From NCBI GenBank assembly GCA_022574185.1, contig JACZSM010000001.1, positions 155,901 to 219,900 on the forward strand: 64,000 nt of DNA, read 5' to 3'. Of this stretch, positions 53,845 through 62,094 are shown in pieces (the stretch's first letter is position 1; the number at the start of each line of letters is the position of its first letter). A program made the position numbers and the translations under genes. The notes under the pieces were generated by a model. That model saw nothing but the letters and a program-made list of their open reading frames with translations. It searched no databases and had not been told where the DNA came from. The DNA is from Pseudomonadota bacterium. Lineage in GTDB: Bacteria; Pseudomonadota; Gammaproteobacteria; Steroidobacterales; Woeseiaceae.

Positions 53845-54714
53845 ATGACAAATGCTAAGGAGAACAGCTCGAAAAAGAATAAGGCAATGAAGTACCAGGA
53901 CGGGACTAAACCGGCAGCCGCCCCTGAAAAACGCCGCATGATTAAGAACAAGGTTTACAAAAAGGAGCTGTTCCGCCTGCAGCTCGAGCTGGTCAAGCTG
54001 CAACGCTGGGTCGTCCACGAGGGGCTCAGGGTGGTCGTCATATTCGAGGGCCGGGATGCCGCTGGCAAGGGCGGCGTCATCAAGCGGATCACTGAGCACC
54101 TCAGCCCACGAATCTGTCGTGTGGTCGCGCTGCCTGCGCCAACCGAGCGCGAGAAAACGCAGTGGTACTTCCAACGCTACGTTGCACATTTGCCTGCAGC
54201 GGGCGAAATCGTCCTGTTCGATCGCAGCTGGTACAACCGCGCCGGCGTCGAACCAGTGATGGGCTTTTGCACCGACGAGGAGTACCACGAGTTCCTTCGA
54301 TCCTGCCCGGAGTTCGAGCGCATGCTGGTGCGCTCCGGCATCGCCCTTATCAAGTACTGGTTCTCCGTTTCCGACGAGGAGCAGGAGAAACGGTTCCAGG
54401 GCCGCATCGATATGCCTCACAAGCACTGGAAGCTCAGCCCCATGGATCTCGAGTCACGCCAGCGTTGGGTCGAGTACTCGCGCGCAAAGGATAAAAACTT
54501 CGCGCACACCGACATTGAGCAGGCGCCGTGGTTTGTGGTCAACGCGGACGTCAAAAAGCACGCACGGCTCAACTGCATTCACCATCTGCTCAAGTCATTC
54601 GATTACAAAGACCTCACGCCGCCCACGATAGAGCTGCCCGAGCGCGACCCGGGAGCGAGCTACGTGCGGCCGCCGCTGTCGGATCAGACCTTTGTGCCCG
54701 AGGTATATCCCTAG
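53845..54714 (+). CDS. ppk2: Polyphosphate kinase 2
   Basis: A 289-residue PPK2-family enzyme that transfers phosphate between polyphosphate and nucleoside diphosphates (or monophosphates). Walker A is EGRDAAGKGG (68-77), Walker B is VLFDRSWYNRAGVE with Asp126, and the lid and helix block RIDMPHKHWKLSPMDLESR is typical. A basic N-terminal 35 residues precede the core. Whether ADP, GDP or NMP is used cannot be fixed by eye. It is 11 bp after yggX, so probably co-transcribed. Confidence 0.93.
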   Translation: MTNAKENSSKKNKAMKYQDGTKPAAAPEKRRMIKNKVYKKELFRLQLELVKLQRWVVHEGLRVVVIFEGRDAAGKGGVIKRITEHLSPRICRVVALPAPTEREKTQWYFQRYVAHLPAAGEIVLFDRSWYNRAGVEPVMGFCTDEEYHEFLRSCPEFERMLVRSGIALIKYWFSVSDEEQEKRFQGRIDMPHKHWKLSPMDLESRQRWVEYSRAKDKNFAHTDIEQAPWFVVNADVKKHARLNCIHHLLKSFDYKDLTPPTIELPERDPGASYVRPPLSDQTFVPEVYP

Positions 54715-54877
54715 GCGCGGTTTCGCACTCACGTTCTTTCGCGCAGGAAGGTTATGTGAAAAACCAAAGACGCTTTCACAGTAAATGTTGTGACGACGTC
54801 CACAGCAAATCTCGTCGTGGCGTGGATAATGCTAACTACTGGGGCTCAAACCCTACAGGTTTTCGGGTGCTTGCTGA

Positions 54878-55150
54878 ATGATCAGTCTGCCAGATGGAAT
54901 AGTCACGGTGCATCTCAATGGTGAGCGGTATCGTGGTGCCTACTACTTTCGGGGCGATGAGCTTGTGGTTACTGCTTATGGGCTACAGGAGTCTTCGGCG
55001 AATATGGCCGTGCTGGAGGGCGAACGAGGCAAAGCAGCGCTCAACCTGGCCAAGTTGGTGCTGATTGATATGGTCAGGATGGTCACGGGCCTGCCAACCC
55101 CGACCCCGGGATTGTCATTGGCAGGATCAACGACGCAGCTCTGCATTTAA
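54878..55150 (+). CDS. Small hypothetical protein
   Basis: A 90-residue frame starting MISLPDGIVTVHLNGERYRG. The amphipathic strand pattern (VTVHLNGERYRGAYYFRGDE) and a helical second half (GKAALNLAKLVLIDMVRM) look like a real small protein, but I do not recognise a family and there is no strong Shine-Dalgarno. It lies alone after ppk2 and converges on egtD. Confidence 0.5.
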   Translation: MISLPDGIVTVHLNGERYRGAYYFRGDELVVTAYGLQESSANMAVLEGERGKAALNLAKLVLIDMVRMVTGLPTPTPGLSLAGSTTQLCI

Positions 55151-55170
55151 TAATGGCGGGCTCCTGCAGG

Positions 55171-56112
55171 TCAGATCCGCACACAATACTGGATGCTGAA
55201 TAACTCATCGGGGTCGGTCCAGACCTTCACAACCTTGAATCCAGCGAGTTCAGCCATCGCCGTAAAGCCATCCAGCGTGTATTTGTGCGAGTACTCCGTC
55301 AGTATGCTCTCACCCGCGGTGATGGATATGACTTCCGGGCCGACGTTGACGATTTGGTCTCGTGAACTGATGAGGCGCATCTCGATTCGGCCTGCTTCCG
55401 GATTGTAGCGTGCGTCATGGGTGAAGGCATCCAGGTCAAAATCAACATCGTACTCACGGTTGAGGTGCCGCAGCACGTTGAGATTGAATTCCGCAGTGAC
55501 GCCGGCACTGTCATTGTAGGCCCGCTCTATGATGGTCGGGTCTTTCTGCAAGTCGACACCGATGAGCATTGCGCCATTCATTCCGGCGCCGTGGTGCATG
55601 ACCTTCAGTAACTCAATCGCCGCGTCGTGCGTGAAGTTGCCGATCGTGGAGCCAGGAAAGTAAACGATGTTGCGCAGCGGCGTGATAGTTGGGCTGGGTA
55701 GGTCGAACGGCCGCGTAAAGTCTGCGACGACCGGTAGAATCTCCAGGCCAGGAAATTCAGATCGCAACCGCTGCGCTGACTCGAACAAGTGCTGTTCCGA
55801 AATGTCGACGGGAACATAAACGGCTTGATCGATCAGGTTCTTGAGCAAGACACGAGTCTTGCGACTGGAGCCGCTGCCAAACTCTATCAGGCTCGCTTGT
55901 GGCCCAACGAGCTCCGCGAACTCGCCGATGTTGGCGTGCGTGATGCCGAGTTCGGTTTTGGTCGGGTAGTACTCCGGGAGTTGCGTAATTTTTTCGAAGA
56001 GTTGTGAGCCTCGCTCATCGTAAAAATATTTCGGAGAGATCATTTTCTCGGCTTGCTGTAAGCCTTCAATAATCTCGCGTAGTGCGACATGGTCTGTCAT
56101 CAGTGATCGCAT
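55171..56112 (-). CDS. egtD: L-histidine N-alpha-methyltransferase EgtD
   Basis: SAM-dependent trimethylation of histidine to hercynine, the first step to ergothioneine or related thiols. 313 residues: SPKYFYDERGSQLFE, the SAM loop LIEFGSGSSRKTRVLL, FPGSTIGNFTHDAA with the substrate-binding Asn, YNDSAGVTAEFNLNVL with the conserved Tyr, and TEYSHKYT with the Glu and Ser that bind the amine. No egtB is adjacent. It lies 11 bp after the lrp-type gene on the same strand. The ATG at 56112 is used; MTDH at 56100 is possible. Confidence 0.93.
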   Translation of the reverse strand: MRSLMTDHVALREIIEGLQQAEKMISPKYFYDERGSQLFEKITQLPEYYPTKTELGITHANIGEFAELVGPQASLIEFGSGSSRKTRVLLKNLIDQAVYVPVDISEQHLFESAQRLRSEFPGLEILPVVADFTRPFDLPSPTITPLRNIVYFPGSTIGNFTHDAAIELLKVMHHGAGMNGAMLIGVDLQKDPTIIERAYNDSAGVTAEFNLNVLRHLNREYDVDFDLDAFTHDARYNPEAGRIEMRLISSRDQIVNVGPEVISITAGESILTEYSHKYTLDGFTAMAELAGFKVVKVWTDPDELFSIQYCVRI

Positions 56113-56123
56113 CTATTGATCTT

Positions 56124-56585
56124 CTACCGCAACGGTAATTCTGTCTTTTTCAGCACTGTTCGAATCGCTACACTTGAATTCACGCGTGCAACTCCGGGCA
56201 AGCGCGTCAGTGCTTCTTTATGCAGTCGTTCGAAATCGGCCATGTCTGACACGACCACGCGTAACAGGTAATCGAACTCACCCGTCATCAGGTAGCATTC
56301 CATGACTTCGGGAATGTTCCTGACGGCTGCTTCGAATGCGTCGAGCTCACTTTGTTCTTCGCGGTGCAGACCGATGTGAACAAAAATATTACCCGACAGG
56401 CCGACTTTTATCTGGCTGAGGAGAGCGGCGTATCGATCAATGAAACCGTCGTCCTCGAGCGCGCGCACGCGCCGCAGGCAGGCCGACTCCGACAGATTCA
56501 CCAGTGCGGATAGTTGCACATTGCTGATGCGACCATCGCGCTGCAGGGCTTCCAGAATCAGCTTGTCAAAACGGTCAAGCGTCAT
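56124..56585 (-). CDS. Lrp/AsnC-family transcriptional regulator
   Basis: A 153-residue regulator from ATG 56585 (MTLDRFDKLILEAL): an N-terminal helix-turn-helix (SNVQLSALVNLSESACLRRVRALED) and a RAM ligand-binding domain (GNIFVHIGL, then CYLMTGEFDYLLRVVV). It is divergent from ald, so it is probably the alanine-responsive regulator of alanine dehydrogenase; it is also the first gene of an lrp-egtD pair. Confidence 0.9.
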   Translation of the reverse strand: MTLDRFDKLILEALQRDGRISNVQLSALVNLSESACLRRVRALEDDGFIDRYAALLSQIKVGLSGNIFVHIGLHREEQSELDAFEAAVRNIPEVMECYLMTGEFDYLLRVVVSDMADFERLHKEALTRLPGVARVNSSVAIRTVLKKTELPLR

Positions 56586-56674
56586 AGCAGAATATTGCTC
56601 AAAAACATCATATAACCGAAGAAAATGCCACATTAATGCGCATAAGTCATCAATAATGAACGAAAATGGCGTAA

Positions 56675-56686
56675 ATACCGCGGTAT
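56675..56686. promoter_or_regulatory. 12-bp palindrome in the lrp-ald intergenic region
   Basis: ATACCGCGGTAT is a perfect palindrome 36 bp upstream of the ald ATG, in the 136-bp divergent gap. GTATC-N6-GATAC-like pairing follows it. Lrp-type regulators bind such imperfect palindromes, so this is a candidate operator, by position and symmetry only. Confidence 0.4.
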
Positions 56687-56721
56687 CGTGTCAGATACGA
56701 TGATCGGAAAGGAGCGACCTC

Positions 56722-57843
56722 ATGAAGATCGGGGTACCCAAAGAAATCAAGACACTCGAGTTCCGCGTTGGCATGACGCCAGCGGGCGTTGTCGAACTTT
56801 TGCACGACGGCCACGAAGTAGTCGTGGAGACGAATGCTGGCGCGGGCATCGGCATGACCGATGCAGATTACGAGGCTGCTGGCGCAACAGTGTTAGCGAC
56901 GGCCGAGGAAGTGTTTGCGCTTGCTGACATGATCGTCAAGGTTAAGGAACCTCAAATCAACGAGTGCGCGATGCTGCGGGAAGACCAGGTATTGTTTACG
57001 TATTTGCATCTGGCCGCCGATCCTGCGCAGACGGAGGGGCTCGTAAAGTCTGGTACGACGGCGATTGCTTACGAGACCGTAACGGCGGACGACGGTTCCT
57101 TACCTCTGCTTACACCAATGTCCGAAGTTGCGGGACGTCTCTCTATACAGAGCGGCGCATTTGCATTGCAAAAAGCGAATGGTGGGCGTGGCGTGTTACT
57201 TGGCGGTGTGCCTGGCGTGGAGCCGGGCAAGGTCGTCATCATCGGCGGCGGCGTCGCTGGCACCAATGCCGCAGAAATGGCCATCGGTCTCGGCGCACAG
57301 GTAACTATTCTCGATCGCTCCCTGCCCAGGCTTCGCGAGATCGACGACCAATGGGGCGGCCGTATTCATACCGTGTATTCGACCAGGCACGCAATCGATC
57401 GGCTCGTTCCCGGGGCGGATCTCGTTATCGGAGCTGTCCTCGTGGCTGGGGCCGCCGCGCCCAAGCTCGTCTCTGCACAAAACGTCAGGGACATGCACCG
57501 CGGTGCCGTGCTCGTCGACATTTCCATTGATCAGGGTGGGTGCTTCGAAACGAGTCGCCCGACAACACATGCGGAACCGACTTTTGTCGTCGATGATGTC
57601 GTGCATTATTGCGTCACAAACATGCCTGGTGCGGTACCACGTACCAGCACCTTTGCGCTGACCAATGCAACATTGCCTTTCGTCAAGGCGCTGGCCAACC
57701 GGGGGTGGCGCGAGGCGCTGATCGCGGACCCGCATTTGGCCAATGGCCTCAACGTTCACGCCGGGCGCATCAATCATGAGGCTGTCGCTAATGAACTCGG
57801 TTATGCATACCTGCCGTCAAAGGATGCCTTGAAGGCGGCCTGA
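56722..57843 (+). CDS. ald: Alanine dehydrogenase
   Basis: NAD-dependent deamination of L-alanine to pyruvate. 373 residues: N-terminal [20 protein letters not shown] with Arg15, catalytic Lys75 (MIVKVKEP) and His96 (YLHLAAD), Rossmann loop [21 protein letters not shown] and the [19 protein letters not shown] block. AAAGGAG precedes the ATG at optimal distance. It is divergent from the Lrp-type gene. Confidence 0.96.
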   Translation: MKIGVPKEIKTLEFRVGMTPAGVVELLHDGHEVVVETNAGAGIGMTDADYEAAGATVLATAEEVFALADMIVKVKEPQINECAMLREDQVLFTYLHLAADPAQTEGLVKSGTTAIAYETVTADDGSLPLLTPMSEVAGRLSIQSGAFALQKANGGRGVLLGGVPGVEPGKVVIIGGGVAGTNAAEMAIGLGAQVTILDRSLPRLREIDDQWGGRIHTVYSTRHAIDRLVPGADLVIGAVLVAGAAAPKLVSAQNVRDMHRGAVLVDISIDQGGCFETSRPTTHAEPTFVVDDVVHYCVTNMPGAVPRTSTFALTNATLPFVKALANRGWREALIADPHLANGLNVHAGRINHEAVANELGYAYLPSKDALKAA

Positions 57844-57948
57844 TCGTTGCGGTAGCATGACGGTGGCACCAGCGGCCACGGCTACGAGCAATACACCAAG
57901 AAACGAAGAGAAAACTTTGCAAAATTCCTCCAGCACAGTGCGGCGAAT

Positions 57949-58200
57949 ATGCGCGCGGGTGTCACTAACGTGAGTGCGCGCCTTGAGCAGTTCCACTACA
58001 TAGCTCTTTGGGGTTGCGCCGTTATCGGCATCATCGTCATCGGTGCGATGTTCTACACGATGTTTGCACATCAGCGATCTCTGCATCAGGCACAGGTATC
58101 TGCGACCAATAGCACGCTGATCGAATTTATCTGGACACTGATTCCGGTCCTGATTCTTGTTGGTATGGTTATACCGGCGATGGCAGAGACGATCTTCTAG
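57949..58200 (+). CDS. Cytochrome oxidase subunit II membrane-anchor-only protein
   Basis: An 83-residue protein of two membrane segments (about 17-39 and 58-79). LIEFIWTLIPVLILVGMVIP is the COX2 transmembrane-domain signature, but the frame ends before any CuA domain. It is on the plus strand, opposite to the oxidase operon, and its stop overlaps the HiPIP stop (CTAG at 58197-58200). It may be an accessory or replacement anchor for the oxidase; a GTG at 57970 is an alternative start. Confidence 0.75.
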   Translation: MRAGVTNVSARLEQFHYIALWGCAVIGIIVIGAMFYTMFAHQRSLHQAQVSATNSTLIEFIWTLIPVLILVGMVIPAMAETIF

Positions 58201-58520
58201 GGCTTGGGAACCCAGACAGAACACCAGCCTTTCGCATTGACAAGCTTGCCGACGAATATGGCACAAGGTCGCCATTCGTCACCTTCACTGCCTTGCAATT
58301 GCGCACAGTTCATACAACTCTGATCTGCAGCTGGCTGGGTGCGCAGCGCAGGATCTACGGCGCTTGCATCATGGGTATATTTGAGCGCCATCGCGAGCGG
58401 ATCGTCCTCAGTTATCTGCGGCAAGTCCTGTGCCTGCGCCTCCGATCCCGGATGCAGCAAACAACCGGCAGCGGCAGCGGCCGACAAAGTTATGAATTTG
58501 CGTCTGGCAATTTTATTCAA
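58197..58520 (-). CDS. High-potential iron-sulfur protein (HiPIP)
   Basis: A 107-residue periplasmic [4Fe-4S] electron carrier. A Tat signal (ARRKFITLSAAAAAG) precedes the mature domain with the four cluster ligands C69, C72, C86 and C100 and the ALKYTHDAS start typical of HiPIPs. The start is TTG 58520, set by a perfect AAGGAG 6 nt upstream. It is the last gene of the caa3-type oxidase run, 32 bp after subunit IV, so it probably donates electrons to that oxidase. Confidence 0.9.
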   Translation of the reverse strand: MNKIARRKFITLSAAAAAGCLLHPGSEAQAQDLPQITEDDPLAMALKYTHDASAVDPALRTQPAADQSCMNCAQLQGSEGDEWRPCAIFVGKLVNAKGWCSVWVPKP

Positions 58521-58552
58521 GGCAATCTCCTTATACTGCGTTACGAGGCTGA

Positions 58553-58894
58553 CTAATGGTGAGTTGGCTGCATGGTGCTGGCCCCGGAGAACTCCAGCCT
58601 TGTGTTGAACGTGTAATTCGATTCGTAGGTCATCAACAGGACAAGGACCATCAAGGCAACCGGCGGGCCGAGAATCACGATCTTCAGTGCCAGCCGCTCC
58701 CAGGCCAGGTGCATGAAAATAGCGATGATGAACCCTGCTTTCAAAAACATGAAGACGAGAATCAAGGTCCAGCGCAGGCCGCCCTGGAAATTCATGTAGT
58801 CCACCATGTAAGAGAAAAAACTTAATACGAACAGCAGTCCCCAGATGCCAAAATAAAGACTGATGGGGTGTTCTTGTCCACTATCCTGCGCCAT
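58553..58894 (-). CDS. Cytochrome c oxidase subunit IV-like protein
   Basis: A 113-residue protein with three membrane segments (about 15-35, 45-66, 75-95) and the COX4_pro pattern LVFMFLKAGFIIAIFMHLAWE. The ATG at 58894 has AGAGG 8 nt upstream; the frame extends to a TTG at 58900. It lies 22 bp after the second subunit III gene. Confidence 0.88.
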   Translation of the reverse strand: MAQDSGQEHPISLYFGIWGLLFVLSFFSYMVDYMNFQGGLRWTLILVFMFLKAGFIIAIFMHLAWERLALKIVILGPPVALMVLVLLMTYESNYTFNTRLEFSGASTMQPTHH

Positions 58895-58916
58895 GTACAA
58901 AACCTCTTACAGAAAC

Positions 58917-59588
58917 CTACCAAAGATAGAAAAACGCGAAGATGAAAACCCAGACCAGATCGACGAAATGCCAGTATAGCCCGGCTATTTCCACCATTTC
59001 GTAATTGCCGCGCGTTCTATCATAGAAGCCGGATTTGACTCTTCGGGCAACGACGATCAGGTAGATCACGCCAGCGCTTACATGCAACCCGTGAAACCCC
59101 GTAATCATGAAAAAGGTTGAGCCGAACTGGGACGCACCCATGGGATTGCTCCAGAGTCGCACGCCATCGTCCACGATCAGTTTGGTCCATTCGAACGCCT
59201 GCATGCTGACGAACATCAGGCCGAATCCCGCAGTGGCCAGCATGAGCCAGAATGCTTTGTTCTTTTCCCCTCGGTAACCCATCTTGACGGCCATCGCCAT
59301 CGTGCCGCTCGATGAGATCAGGATGAACGTCATGATCGCGATCAGGATAAGAGGAATGGGATCGCCACCAAATGACAGCGCAAACACCTCACTCGGAACG
59401 GGCCAGGCGTCTCTGGCAGACATGCGTACCGTCATGTAACCGGTCAGGAAGCTGCCGAAGATAAATGTATCGCTCAGGAGGAAGAACCACATCATGGCCT
59501 TGCCCCAGGGCACTTGAAACGTCTGTTTGTCTGTAGAGAAGTCGGCTACGGCGCCACTTTCGGTTTCAGTCAATACAACTTCAGACAT
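58917..59588 (-). CDS. Cytochrome c oxidase subunit III (second copy)
   Basis: A 223-residue protein with about five membrane segments. AMMWFFLLSDTFIFGSFLTGYM, FHGLHVSAGVIYLI and YWHFVDLVWVFIF are subunit III signatures. It is the larger-loop relative of the gene immediately upstream (59603-60268); both keep the HGLH and YWH motifs. Position in the operon supports a structural role in the same oxidase. Confidence 0.93.
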   Translation of the reverse strand: MSEVVLTETESGAVADFSTDKQTFQVPWGKAMMWFFLLSDTFIFGSFLTGYMTVRMSARDAWPVPSEVFALSFGGDPIPLILIAIMTFILISSSGTMAMAVKMGYRGEKNKAFWLMLATAGFGLMFVSMQAFEWTKLIVDDGVRLWSNPMGASQFGSTFFMITGFHGLHVSAGVIYLIVVARRVKSGFYDRTRGNYEMVEIAGLYWHFVDLVWVFIFAFFYLW

Positions 59589-59602
59589 ATGTTCCTATCC
59601 TT

Positions 59603-60268
59603 TTATGTAGATAACAGCAAACCGAACAAGCCAATCCAGACGAGTAGTAAATAGTGCCAATAAACGGTGCACAGTTCGACGCTCAAGCGCACACTCCTGA
59701 CATCCGCGCCGCTTAAGACCCGTATTGTCGTCCGGCCCCAGACCCACATACCGCCCAGTAAGTGCAGTCCATGCAGTGCGGTGAGCAGGTAGAAAAAGGC
59801 ATTGGCCGGATTGCTGGTCATATAATATCCGGCCGCATTTAATTGTTGCCATGCTACGAGCTGACCGAGGAGAAACAACGTCGTAAACAGGCCGCCGGCA
59901 ACAAGCCCGATCTTGACTGTTGATAGTTGTTCCCGGGTTGCCGCATTGCGTGTCAGTTGAAAAGCGAAACTGGCCAGCACGAGGACGGCGGTGTTCGCCC
60001 AAAGCAAGTTCGGTTCGGTCAGCGGCCGCCAGTCGCCGAGATTCATGCGCATCATGTAGGCGCTCATGAATAACGCGAACAACGATGTGGCAACCGCCAG
60101 GAACGACAACAAACCAATCTTTGCGGGATCTATATTTAAAACGCCTCGGCCAGGCTCATTTTCAACAGGATCATTCGCATTCCATGGCTCCGAACTCAAA
60201 GACTGGCGCAACAGCCACCCTATAACGGTCGCCATGATGATGGCGAGAAGTACGAGTGTGATCGTCAC
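59603..60268 (-). CDS. Cytochrome c oxidase subunit III-like protein (first copy)
   Basis: A 221-residue membrane protein starting at GTG 60268, overlapping the ctaD stop (GTGA). It has an N-terminal segment, a polar loop (WNANDPVENEPGRG), then four to five membrane segments with ALHGLHLLGGMWVWGR and VYWHYLLLVWIGLF, both subunit III hallmarks. Tandem, divergent subunit III genes suggest a heteromeric module or specialised assembly; which one is essential is unknown. Confidence 0.9.
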   Translation of the reverse strand: MTITLVLLAIIMATVIGWLLRQSLSSEPWNANDPVENEPGRGVLNIDPAKIGLLSFLAVATSLFALFMSAYMMRMNLGDWRPLTEPNLLWANTAVLVLASFAFQLTRNAATREQLSTVKIGLVAGGLFTTLFLLGQLVAWQQLNAAGYYMTSNPANAFFYLLTALHGLHLLGGMWVWGRTTIRVLSGADVRSVRLSVELCTVYWHYLLLVWIGLFGLLLST

Positions 60269-62028
60269 GTATCAGGTCCGTGCTCTTCGGTCACCGGGGC
60301 TTCGTCGGGGGATACATTTTGTGGAATGAAGTCCTCGTGGTAACCGGGCACGCTGTAGTCGTACGCCCAGCGATGTACCACGGGCAGATTATCGCCCCAG
60401 TTGCCATGCTTCGGCGGAGTATCCGGCGTCTGCCACTCGAGCGTCGTTGCTCGCCACGGGTTCGGCCCGGCCGGTTTGCCCTTCTTGAGGCTGACGATGA
60501 TGTTGTACAGGAACAGTAGCTGGACTACGCCGACAAACAGTGCGGATATCGTAATACTCTGGTTCAACACGAACGCGGATTCAGGTATGAACTCAGTGTC
60601 GCCCATTGCGAAGTAGCGCCGCGGGACGCCCAGGAAACCGAGATAATGCATCGGCAGATAGATGGCGTAGGTGCCCAGGAACGTGAGCCAGAAATGCACC
60701 TTGCCGAGAGTCTCGTTGTACATTTTGCCCGTGATCTTCGGATACCAGTGGTAAATCGAGCCGAACACAACCAGTATTGGTGACACTCCCATGACCATAT
60801 GGAAATGCGCGACGACAAAATAGGTGTCGGACAACGGCAGGTCGACAACGACGTTGCCCAGGAAAATGCCCGTCAGTCCACCGTGCGTGAATGTAAATAT
60901 GAAGCCGATAGCAAATAACATGGGTGTGTTCAGGTGGATATCTCCCTTCCACAACGTCAATACCCAGTTGTAGACTTTGATCGCCGTCGGCACCGCAATG
61001 ATCAATGTCGTGGTCGCGAAGAAGAATCCAAAATAAGGGTTCATGCCGCTGACGTACATATGGTGAGCCCAGACGATAAAGCTGAGTCCACCGATCGCGA
61101 GAATCGCCCAGACCATCATGCGATAGCCGAAGATATTTCTTCTCGCATGCGTGCTCAAAAGGTCCGAGACCAGACCAAATGCAGGCAGCGCGACTATGTA
61201 CACTTCAGGATGACCGAAGAACCAGAACAGGTGCTGGAACAGTATTGGGCTGCCACCCTCGTGACTCAGGGTTTCCCCCATTGACATGATCGCGGGCATG
61301 AAGAAGCTGGTACCGGCAACTTTGTCCAGCGTCATCATTACGGCGCTGACGAACAAGGCCGGAAATGCCAGCAGACCCAGAATGGTGGCTACGAAGATGC
61401 CCCATAGCGATAGCGGCATTCTCATCAGCGTCATGCCGCGTGCACGCGCCTGCAGGATAGTCGTGACATAGTTCAGGCCGCCCATCGTGAAAGCCACGAT
61501 GAACACGGCGAGCGACCCCAGCATAAGCACGATACCCCAGTCCGTGCCTGGGGTACCGGGGAGGATGGCTTGCGGTGGATAGAGTGTCCAGCCGGCCCCG
61601 GTCGGCCCCCCGGTTACGAAAAAGCTCGACAGCAGAATGATGACTGACACGAGATACAACCAGTAGCTCACCATGTTCATGTACGGGAACACCATGTCGC
61701 GCGCGCCGATCATCAACGGTATGAGGTAATTGCCGAAGCCACCCAGGAACAGCGCGGTCAGCAGGAAGATGACCATGATCATCCCGTGCATCGTAATGAA
61801 CTGGTAGTACTCGATCGGTGTTATGAAAGAGAAGCTGTTCGGAAAACCAAGCTGAAGGCGCATCATTCCGGACAGGATCAACGCGATCAAACCAACAAAC
61901 AGCGCCGTAACGCCGTACTGAATTGCGATGACCTTATGGTCCTGACTCCAGACGTACTTGGTGATGAACGTCGTCGGATCGTGATGTTCTATTTCGTGAT
62001 CGCGATCAGCAATTGCAACGTATGCCAT
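60265..62028 (-). CDS. ctaD: Cytochrome c oxidase subunit I (A1-type)
   Basis: A 587-residue subunit with 12 membrane segments that carries low-spin heme a and the heme a3/CuB site: HGMIMV, WFFGHPEVYI (CuB His, the D-channel Glu and the cross-linked Tyr), VWAHHMYVSGM (CuB His pair) and VVAHFHMVMG (heme ligands). The D-channel Asp/Asn (GARDMVFPYMN) and the K-channel Lys (AVPTAIKVYNW) are present, placing it in type A1. The ATG at 62028 has GAGGGG upstream. Confidence 0.97.
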   Translation of the reverse strand: MAYVAIADRDHEIEHHDPTTFITKYVWSQDHKVIAIQYGVTALFVGLIALILSGMMRLQLGFPNSFSFITPIEYYQFITMHGMIMVIFLLTALFLGGFGNYLIPLMIGARDMVFPYMNMVSYWLYLVSVIILLSSFFVTGGPTGAGWTLYPPQAILPGTPGTDWGIVLMLGSLAVFIVAFTMGGLNYVTTILQARARGMTLMRMPLSLWGIFVATILGLLAFPALFVSAVMMTLDKVAGTSFFMPAIMSMGETLSHEGGSPILFQHLFWFFGHPEVYIVALPAFGLVSDLLSTHARRNIFGYRMMVWAILAIGGLSFIVWAHHMYVSGMNPYFGFFFATTTLIIAVPTAIKVYNWVLTLWKGDIHLNTPMLFAIGFIFTFTHGGLTGIFLGNVVVDLPLSDTYFVVAHFHMVMGVSPILVVFGSIYHWYPKITGKMYNETLGKVHFWLTFLGTYAIYLPMHYLGFLGVPRRYFAMGDTEFIPESAFVLNQSITISALFVGVVQLLFLYNIIVSLKKGKPAGPNPWRATTLEWQTPDTPPKHGNWGDNLPVVHRWAYDYSVPGYHEDFIPQNVSPDEAPVTEEHGPDT

Positions 62029-62094
62029 CAAAATCCCCTCTTGCTTGAGCCGAAATTTAGAAAGTTGACCATGCTGATGTCTCGCATTTGCCGT

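Noticed and set aside
57817..58275. Minus-strand frame with a hydrophobic end (SFLGVLLVAVAAGATVM) opposite ald 3' end and the COX2 anchor gene
   Set aside because: Only about 20 hydrophobic residues in an otherwise shadow frame, with no start supported by a Shine-Dalgarno; a tiny membrane peptide cannot be excluded.
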